Of a stretch of 7,156 nucleotides of DNA, positions 1 to 4,210 are shown piece by piece. The stretch is from an uncultured Collinsella sp. (GTDB taxonomy: Bacteria; Actinomycetota; Coriobacteriia; Coriobacteriales; Coriobacteriaceae), in NCBI GenBank assembly GCA_902495155.1, contig CABUWD010000104.1, positions 1 through 7,156 of the forward strand. Direction: 5' to 3'. Numbering within the stretch: the stretch's first letter is position 1; each line of letters begins with the position of its first letter. Below the pieces are notes generated by a model. That model saw only the letters and a program-made list of their open reading frames with translations. It was not told the origin of the DNA and did no database searches. The position numbers and the translations under genes are program-made.

Positions 1-2
1 GG

Positions 3-86
3 GTGCGCACAGAGAGGACGTTGCTCAGCACGCTGGCGATCGCTTTGGCAGCCCTATCACGCGCCGTCCAGACGCAGCAGCTCTAA
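3..86 (+). CDS. C-terminal tail of an unidentified upstream gene (5' end outside window)
   Basis: An open frame enters from the left edge and ends at TAA 84-86, giving 27 residues ending in SRAVQTQQL. Third codon positions are mostly G or C, as in the well-supported genes here, whereas the other two forward frames look less gene-like. The stretch from about residue 6 to 20 (TLLSTLAIALAALS) is alanine- and leucine-rich and could be an amphipathic or hydrophobic helix. Too little is present to name a family. The alternative is that this is non-coding and the open frame is chance, which is quite possible at this length. Confidence 0.35.
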   Translation: MRTERTLLSTLAIALAALSRAVQTQQL

Positions 87-183
87 GCGATGGAGCAGAT
101 TCGCCGCCGGTTAGTATACCCGTGCTTCGCATGCCCCCACGTAAACCACAGATGACGAGGCGGACGAGGTGGGCCTGGCCGAT

Positions 184-242
184 TGTGTCAATCTGTAACA
201 GATGCAGGGCAAAACCGGGTCCAAATGTTATAGAACAAGACA
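184..242. repeat. Orphan, diverged copy of the 59-bp palindromic repeat
   Basis: The left arm is TGTGTCAATCTGTAACA (184-200) and the right arm is TGTTATAGAACAAGACA (226-242), separated by 25 bp. Arm length, gap length and total length (17+25+17 = 59) equal those of the five units at 3681-4060. The gap contains AAAACCGGGTCC, close to AAAAACCGGTCC in the fifth unit of the array. The right arm is the most diverged of the complete copies, so the hairpin is weaker. It is a solitary copy with no neighbouring unit at an 80-bp spacing. Confidence 0.8.
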
Positions 243-282
243 GAGGGGGATTTCCGTTCAGTCCAACCAAAATCTCTCGGTC

Positions 283-313
283 TTCCTGCAATTTCGAACA
301 TGTGGCCTATAAT
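283..313 (+). promoter_or_regulatory. Possible promoter of the FHA gene
   Basis: A perfect TATAAT hexamer lies at 308-313 in the most AT-rich part of the gap, about 108 bp before the chosen start codon. No good -35 box stands at the usual distance: the nearest candidates are CTGCAA at 286-291 (16-bp spacer) and TTCCTG at 283-288 (19-bp spacer), both weak. A second AT-rich run, TATATATT at 330-337, is an alternative -10. The call rests mainly on the -10 match and position. Confidence 0.35.
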
Positions 314-376
314 GTTGCTTTGGTTACGCTATATATTGCGCAGCCATTTAATACGTCGCCCACCGGGGGCCATTAA

Positions 377-401
377 TTCCTATCGCCATATTGGCTAGGA
401 A
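377..401 (+). promoter_or_regulatory. Leader hairpin just upstream of the FHA gene's ribosome binding site
   Basis: TTCCTA (377-382) pairs with TAGGAA (396-401), and GCCA (385-388) pairs with TGGC (392-395) around a TAT loop, with a TC bulge on the left side. The hairpin ends 6 nt before the Shine-Dalgarno at 408-416. The left arm TTCCT can also pair with AGGAG of the Shine-Dalgarno, so an alternative fold could hide the ribosome binding site. There is no U-tract, so it is not a terminator. A regulatory role is inference. Confidence 0.35.
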
Positions 402-407
402 GCAACC

Positions 408-416
408 AAAGGAGGT
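408..416 (+). promoter_or_regulatory. Strong ribosome binding site that fixes a GTG start
   Basis: AAAGGAGGT at 408-416 is an almost complete anti-16S match and sits 4 nt before GTG at 421 (5 nt from the GGAGG core). An in-frame TTG at 391 would place this site inside the coding region and has no site of its own, so GTG 421 is preferred. Confidence 0.85.
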
Positions 417-420
417 ATCC

Positions 421-1383
421 GTGGCAGCAGAGACGCCTTGCTCGGTCCTCTATAACGATATTCGCTCGTTCGGCGGTCTTAAACATCTCGAGATCGCCCG
501 AATGCTTATCAACGGAAACTCTTATCTCGGCAGTACCCTGCTCGAGAAATGCTCTTCCAACCGCTCGTATCTCACCCGTTACATCGTCCATCGCAAGCCT
601 GACCAGTGCGCGCCCGCCATCTACAGCGACTTTACCGTCACCACGCTCAACCTTTCCGCGGCAATCTGCAGCAAGCTCGGCGGCGGCGAGTCCGCCTATC
701 AGGCAATCGCCGAGCACTATCGCGGTCCGGCCGCCAACGAAATGATGTCGGCCCTCGCCAGCTACAAGCTGGACAGCCGCCTATATGCAAATGCCCTCAA
801 TCGCATCGACAATTTTGACGGCAATGCCGTGCGTGAAAAAAGCACGCTCTTCTTGATGCTCTTTGTAGCAACGGGGGCGCTCGCCGATCCCGTTCAGGGC
901 GTGGCCACCGTCGAGCGCTTTTGCGACAGCAAGACGGGCGGGCACTTTGGCACCACCGAAACTACCGTCGGACGTGGCTTTATGAGCAGCCTGGAGCAGC
1001 CGCGCACCGTCGCCCCCAACCTCGGTCTGCTCAGAACCCATGCCGACAACTGCGCCGACATGCAAATCCATCCCCTCACACGCGATCCGCGCGGCACCGT
1101 GATTGGTTCTTTGCCCAAAACCTCGCCCAGCATCACCGATGTAGGCGCCGACGCCTCGCGCGAGCATCTTCGTATTTGGCTCGAGGGTGAGCACTGGTAC
1201 GCCCAGGGCCTTGGATCGACCAACGGCACAGTGCTCGAATCGGGCGCGGGTGACGACGATATTGTGATTGAGCCGCCGCGCGACCAACGCGAGCCTGGCA
1301 AGATCTATCCCCCGGTGGAAATAGCCAACAGCGACAGGCTCCATCTGGGTCTCTACACGACATTCCTTGTCATTGTGGACTAG
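421..1383 (+). CDS. FHA-domain protein with an uncharacterised N-terminal region
   Basis: This 320-aa protein starts at GTG 421, chosen for the strong ribosome binding site. Residues about 222-319 form an FHA domain, the fold that binds phosphothreonine peptides. The signature SREHL lies at 246-250 and GSTNGT at 265-270, followed by a strand ending in LHLGLYTTFLVIVD at the C-terminus. The usual Gly-Arg after the first strand reads Ile-Gly-Ser here (228-230), so one common phosphate-contacting arginine appears to be missing. Residues 1-220 are cytoplasmic in character (no signal peptide or convincing membrane segment) and I recognise no family; residues about 10-130 look mainly helical. The next gene encodes a Ser/Thr kinase, so the protein is plausibly a substrate or reader of that kinase. 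A terminator follows immediately, so the two genes may be separately transcribed. The FHA call is firm; the pathway is inference. Confidence 0.88.
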   Translation: MAAETPCSVLYNDIRSFGGLKHLEIARMLINGNSYLGSTLLEKCSSNRSYLTRYIVHRKPDQCAPAIYSDFTVTTLNLSAAICSKLGGGESAYQAIAEHYRGPAANEMMSALASYKLDSRLYANALNRIDNFDGNAVREKSTLFLMLFVATGALADPVQGVATVERFCDSKTGGHFGTTETTVGRGFMSSLEQPRTVAPNLGLLRTHADNCADMQIHPLTRDPRGTVIGSLPKTSPSITDVGADASREHLRIWLEGEHWYAQGLGSTNGTVLESGAGDDDIVIEPPRDQREPGKIYPPVEIANSDRLHLGLYTTFLVIVD

Positions 1384-1385
1384 CG

Positions 1386-1428
1386 CGGACGGCGATCGAA
1401 AGACGGTCGCCGTCCGTCTTTCGTCTTC
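1386..1428 (+). terminator. Intrinsic terminator after the FHA gene, with an alternative overlapping hairpin
   Basis: Three bases past the stop codon, CGGACGGCGA (1386-1395) pairs with TCGCCGTCCG (1407-1416) in a perfect 10-bp stem, followed by the T-rich TCTTTCGTCTTC (1417-1428). A second perfect 10-bp stem, CGAAAGACGG (1397-1406) with CCGTCTTTCG (1414-1423), uses the loop and the 3' arm of the first, so the two cannot form together. The first stem is the better terminator because the T-rich tract follows it directly. The tract is interrupted by C and G, so termination may be partial. Confidence 0.65.
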
Positions 1429-1461
1429 TACCTTCTGCGTCGTAAACGACAATGCACAGCG

Positions 1462-1522
1462 GTATACGTGGGCAGTGCGGCTATCATGGTACTTTACCGA
1501 TATCCGCACTGCTCACGTATAC
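1462..1522. repeat. 61-bp imperfect palindrome upstream of the kinase gene
   Basis: GTATACGTGGGCAGTGCGG (1462-1480) is complementary to 1504-1522 with a single G/T pair in 19. The pairing continues inward after one mismatch with TATC (1482-1485) against GATA (1499-1502), and after a 2-nt AT bulge with GGTA (1488-1491) against TACC (1495-1498), leaving a CTT loop. As RNA this would be a long, stable hairpin ending 32 nt before the kinase start codon. No T-tract follows. It could be a large operator, a leader-RNA structure, or a small dispersed palindromic element; the sequence does not decide. Confidence 0.8.
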
Positions 1523-1554
1523 GTGCGGCAACCCATGCCAGACAAAGGAACGCC

Positions 1555-3639
1555 ATGGATACTACCGATAGCGCCTATGGCGACAAACTCATCCGTCTCG
1601 ATACGTTCGATACCGCCGTGGCGGTCGACCCCAGCGCCGAGGACGACGCCAAGCGTCGGTTTATGACGCTTATTCTCCAGACGGCCCACCGCAACAACGG
1701 CAACATCGGGCACGTGCTGCGCGCGACCAACACGAGCGGCGAGGTCTTTGCCGTCAAGCTACTCAAGGACAATGCCATCCTTTCCGGCCAAGCCCCCGAC
1801 CGCTCCGCCGAGCAATCGGCAGCGCACCTGGCCAACACCGCCGCGCTATTCGAGGAGTACCGTCATCTATGTACCGTCTCGCACCTGCGCGGATTTCCGC
1901 GCGTCTATGGCTACGGATCGTGCGAGGATAACCCGCTCATCCTCATGGAGTGGGTCGAGGGCACCTCGCTCAAGCAGGCGCTGCCCCTGCTTCCGCACGA
2001 CGCCTCGGGCGGACTGACCACTCAGATGGTCGCCGCCGTCGGAAACGCCGTGCTTCGTGCGCTCTTGATGACCCAAGGCCTCGTGAATCCGGTCATCCAT
2101 CGCGACCTGTCGCCTGCCAATATCATGTTCCGCACCACCAGCCGAACGCTCGAGCAGCAGATTGCCGATTGCTCCTTTGACCCCTGCCTCATCGACATGG
2201 GCTCCGCGACCATGGCTCTCGGCGACGACACGATCACCCGGCGCGCCGACATCTGGCGCTTTGCCACGCCCGCATACGCCGCGCCCGAGATGCTCACGCA
2301 GGATATCGAAGGCATCGCGGCCCTTCGCCGTTCGCCGGCAATCGATGTCTATGCGCTTTCGAGCATTCTGTACCAGCTCTACAGCGGTCGCAAACCGTTT
2401 GACTTTGAGTCGACGGACGCCGCTGCAACCGGCTCGTTCTATCTCGTAAAAACCAAGACCAAGCCGGCACCGCTCGAGCCGCGCTGCGAGGGCGATGAAG
2501 CGCTCGTCCAAATCATCATGAAGGGTCTCTCAGTCGAGCAGTGCGATCGTCCCACCGAGCAGCAGATGCTCGAGGTGCTCTCGGCATACCTCACCGATGC
2601 CGAATCCGAGGGCCGCGAGGGCGCGGGCAGTGACGCCGCAATCGACATCGACTCCGGTACGCACCTTAAGGTCGACGTCGCCGGCGAGCGCGCGCGAGAG
2701 ATCCTGGAGCAGGCCCGGCACGATGCCATGACCCGCCGCCGGTTTATTATCGGCGGCGCTATCGCAGCCGTTGCGGGGCTCAGCGTTATCGGGGCGGCAA
2801 CCCATGGCTTTGGCATCCCCGCCTACCTTGACGGCATCCGCGGTTCACTTGACGACTACACCTGGGATCAGCTGCAGGAGATTTCGCTCAAGATTAAGGC
2901 CGCCGAGACCCGTAGCGAGGCACGCGAGATTGCCAAGCGCTATCATCTGCTCGATGCCGATGGGCATATCCCCTATCCGTGTACCAAGCGTGCCACGCTC
3001 ACCAACGGGCTGCAGGTTGGCGCGCAGCTTGTGGGCATCCGCCACGATGAGCTTCTGGACGGGACGGGCAAGGCCGGACTGACGTTTATGTTCGATGCGG
3101 GTATTGCCGAGCGCAACGCTGCGGCTGAACCGCCGAGCGCCGGCTGGGCAGATTGCGAGCTGCGGGAATGGCTCAACGGCGACGGCCTTAAGCTGCTGCC
3201 CAACGAGCTGCGCGCACTCATCAAATCTGTCAAAAAGATCTCGAATAACGTTGGCGCCGCCAGAAGCGCATCGTGTCTGAGCGAGTTGCCCGCAACCCTT
3301 TGGCTGCCCGCCATGGTCGAGCTGTGCGGTACGCAACCGCCCGATTCGTTTGCCGAGGGCTATCACTACCTGGCAGACATCTACAACGGCGAGGGCAAGG
3401 AGTATCAGCTCTTCCGCGAGCTCAAGGTGAGCCCGTATTCCACGAACGAGACGATGGTCCGCCAGTGGAAGGGCAAGGACACCTGCTGGTGGGAGCGCAC
3501 GGTGAGCCCCGACTCATCGGAGACCGAAGGCACGCTCTACATAAACCGTGTGGGCCACGACGGCGACGCCTTTACGTACGCAACGCCTGCGGACAAGCCA
3601 AACAAACGAACCTGTGTGATCCCCGGATTCTGTATCTAG
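1555..3639 (+). CDS. Membrane-anchored Ser/Thr protein kinase with a DUF6273-like exterior domain
   Basis: This 694-aa protein starts at ATG 1555, preceded by AAAGGA at 1544-1549; a longer in-frame GTG at 1468 falls inside the palindrome and lacks a ribosome site. The Hanks-type kinase domain spans about 40-345: glycine loop NNGNIGHV (47-54, first glycine replaced by Asn), VAIK lysine K68, probable alpha-C glutamate E101, catalytic HRDLSPAN (182-189), DMG in place of DFG (214-216), APE (243-245), and D264 in the alpha-F position. All catalytic residues are present, so it should be active. A charged linker leads to one membrane segment (about 397-415), preceded by TRRRF (393-397), which fits a twin-arginine pattern. 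Residues about 430-694 are outside the cell; WADCELREWLNG (531-542), CWWERTVSP (644-652) and a final CVIPGFCI resemble the DUF6273 family, with seven cysteines. Likely role: sensing outside, phosphorylation inside. Ligand unknown. Confidence 0.85.
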   Translation: MDTTDSAYGDKLIRLDTFDTAVAVDPSAEDDAKRRFMTLILQTAHRNNGNIGHVLRATNTSGEVFAVKLLKDNAILSGQAPDRSAEQSAAHLANTAALFEEYRHLCTVSHLRGFPRVYGYGSCEDNPLILMEWVEGTSLKQALPLLPHDASGGLTTQMVAAVGNAVLRALLMTQGLVNPVIHRDLSPANIMFRTTSRTLEQQIADCSFDPCLIDMGSATMALGDDTITRRADIWRFATPAYAAPEMLTQDIEGIAALRRSPAIDVYALSSILYQLYSGRKPFDFESTDAAATGSFYLVKTKTKPAPLEPRCEGDEALVQIIMKGLSVEQCDRPTEQQMLEVLSAYLTDAESEGREGAGSDAAIDIDSGTHLKVDVAGERAREILEQARHDAMTRRRFIIGGAIAAVAGLSVIGAATHGFGIPAYLDGIRGSLDDYTWDQLQEISLKIKAAETRSEAREIAKRYHLLDADGHIPYPCTKRATLTNGLQVGAQLVGIRHDELLDGTGKAGLTFMFDAGIAERNAAAEPPSAGWADCELREWLNGDGLKLLPNELRALIKSVKKISNNVGAARSASCLSELPATLWLPAMVELCGTQPPDSFAEGYHYLADIYNGEGKEYQLFRELKVSPYSTNETMVRQWKGKDTCWWERTVSPDSSETEGTLYINRVGHDGDAFTYATPADKPNKRTCVIPGFCI

Positions 3640-3642
3640 AGA

Positions 3643-3671
3643 GCGGGCGTCTTGCCGTGACGAGACCCCGC
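3643..3671 (+). terminator. GC-rich hairpin just after the kinase stop codon
   Basis: GCGGG (3643-3647) plus GTCT (3649-3652) pairs with AGAC (3663-3666) plus CCCGC (3667-3671), a 9-bp stem with one bulged C and a 10-nt loop. It begins 3 nt after the TAG. No run of T follows, so it is a weak or Rho-assisted terminator, or a 3'-end stabilising stem. Confidence 0.45.
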
Positions 3672-3680
3672 CCCGGCAAT

Positions 3681-4060
3681 TGTCTTGATCTGTAACACTA
3701 GCTCGGCAGATACGGGTCTAGATGTTACAGATCGAGACAAACCCCAACCCCGCGAAACAACATCTCAATCTGTAACAGTAAGGGGTCAAAAACCTCTCTA
3801 GATGTTACAGATCAAGACATTTGAGTTGGCCCCGGGCAGTCTGTCTCGATCTGTAACAGTTAGAGGTTATATTTCCCGCTAGATGTTACAGATTGAGACA
3901 TTGAGTTTCCTGCCAGCTGTTTGTCTCGACCTGTAACAAATACTCGGTAAAACGGGATCTAGCTGTTACAGATCGAGACGTTAGTTTTCGGCTGAAATGT
4001 TTGCCTAAATCTGTAACAGTTACGGCTCAAAAACCGGTCCAGACGTTACAGATTGAGATG
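3681..4060. repeat. Array of five 59-bp palindromic repeats at an 80-bp period
   Basis: The units are 3681-3739, 3761-3819, 3842-3900, 3922-3980 and 4002-4060. Each is exactly 59 bp: a 17-bp left arm, a 25-bp centre, and a 17-bp right arm complementary to the left. The consensus left arm is TGTCTCGATCTGTAACA. Core CTGTAACA is invariant in every left arm, and TGTTACAG is kept in four right arms (CGTTACAG in the fifth). Most changes fall in the outer part of the arms, mainly C/T and G/A at positions 6-7, and several become G-U pairs in RNA. Centres are more variable but often retain a CTAGA or CCAGA at the right edge. The separators are 21, 22, 21 and 21 bp; three share a TTNAGTT-like start and a GTT/GTC end, which suggests tandem duplication of an 80-bp unit followed by divergence. 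The array contains no gene. Function is unknown. Confidence 0.92.
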
Positions 4061-4094
4061 TTTGGCAGAGACGGCCACCTATTGAGCAGCCACC

Positions 4095-4120
4095 CTCATC
4101 TGTAATGAAATCTCATACAT
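4095..4120. repeat. Decayed remnant of a sixth array unit
   Basis: CTCATCTGTAATG (4095-4107) matches the left-arm consensus CTCGATCTGTAACA with one deletion and two end changes, 34 bp after the fifth unit. Only a short hairpin remains (TGT/ACA and ATGA/TCAT around AATC, 4101-4119), and the 25-bp centre and right arm are gone. It abuts the copA promoter. Confidence 0.45.
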
Positions 4121-4132
4121 TCAAACTATTAC

Positions 4133-4163
4133 TGGACACCCCCAGGGGGTATGGGTGTATAGT
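4133..4163 (+). promoter_or_regulatory. copA promoter with a copper-type (CsoR-like) operator
   Basis: TGGACA (4133-4138) and TATAGT (4158-4163) make a promoter with a 19-bp spacer. The spacer holds nested palindromes: ACCCCC-A-GGGGGT (4138-4150) and ACACCC-N11-GGGTGT (4136-4158). The GGGGGTATGG core is like operators of the copper-sensing repressor CsoR as I recall them from Bacillus and actinobacterial copper genes. The alternative is a MerR/CueR-type activator: a 19-bp spacer with a dyad centred on it is typical of that family. No regulator gene is in the window. Transcription would start near 4170, leaving a leader of about 40 nt. Confidence 0.65.
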
Positions 4164-4210
4164 ATCGGCAGGTTAACAATTCCAACACCGAACCACGGAA
4201 AGGAGAAGCC

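Larger units (their letters stand above)
87..420. other. Intergenic region upstream of the FHA gene
   Basis: This 334-bp stretch carries no gene I would defend on either strand. An open frame runs across it in the + direction to 376, but it crosses the 184-242 palindrome, has no ribosome binding site and its composition is not gene-like. The region holds an orphan 59-bp palindromic repeat (184-242), an AT-rich possible promoter around 308-335, a small hairpin at 377-401 and a strong ribosome binding site at 408-416. These are listed separately. Confidence 0.7.

Noticed and set aside
1..13. Similarity of the first bases (GGGTGCGCACAGA) to the insertion-sequence tip (GGGTGCGGACAGA at 6991)
   Set aside because: The match stops after about 13 bases, lies in what appears to be coding sequence, and lacks the following AAGTTGGACC. 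Treated as chance.
122..376. 84-codon + strand open frame before the FHA gene
   Set aside because: It runs through the 59-bp palindrome, has no ribosome binding site, and its amino-acid and codon makeup is unlike the real genes.
1468..1554. Upstream GTG start adding 29 residues to the kinase
   Set aside because: The extension would be encoded by the palindrome, reads as an unlikely peptide and has no Shine-Dalgarno; ATG 1555 has one at proper distance.
781..2511. Minus-strand open frames of 214-242 codons across the FHA and kinase genes
   Set aside because: They overlap genes with clear domain motifs on the + strand and have no recognisable domains or ribosome sites.
3681..4060. CRISPR array
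   Set aside because: The repeats are 59 bp, strongly palindromic over both ends, and differ from one another, while the separators are only 21-22 bp and resemble each other. CRISPR repeats are shorter and near-identical with unrelated spacers. No cas gene is present.
3681..4060. Integron attC sites (59-base elements) because of the 59-bp length and palindromic form
   Set aside because: The arm ends lack the RYYYAAC/GTTRRRY core pair, no cassette genes lie between units (only 21-22 bp), and there is no integron integrase in the window. The shared length is coincidence.
4136..4158. Intrinsic terminator formed by the C-run/G-run upstream of copA
   Set aside because: The inner stem would have a one-base loop and no T-tract follows; position between -35 and -10 boxes fits an operator better.
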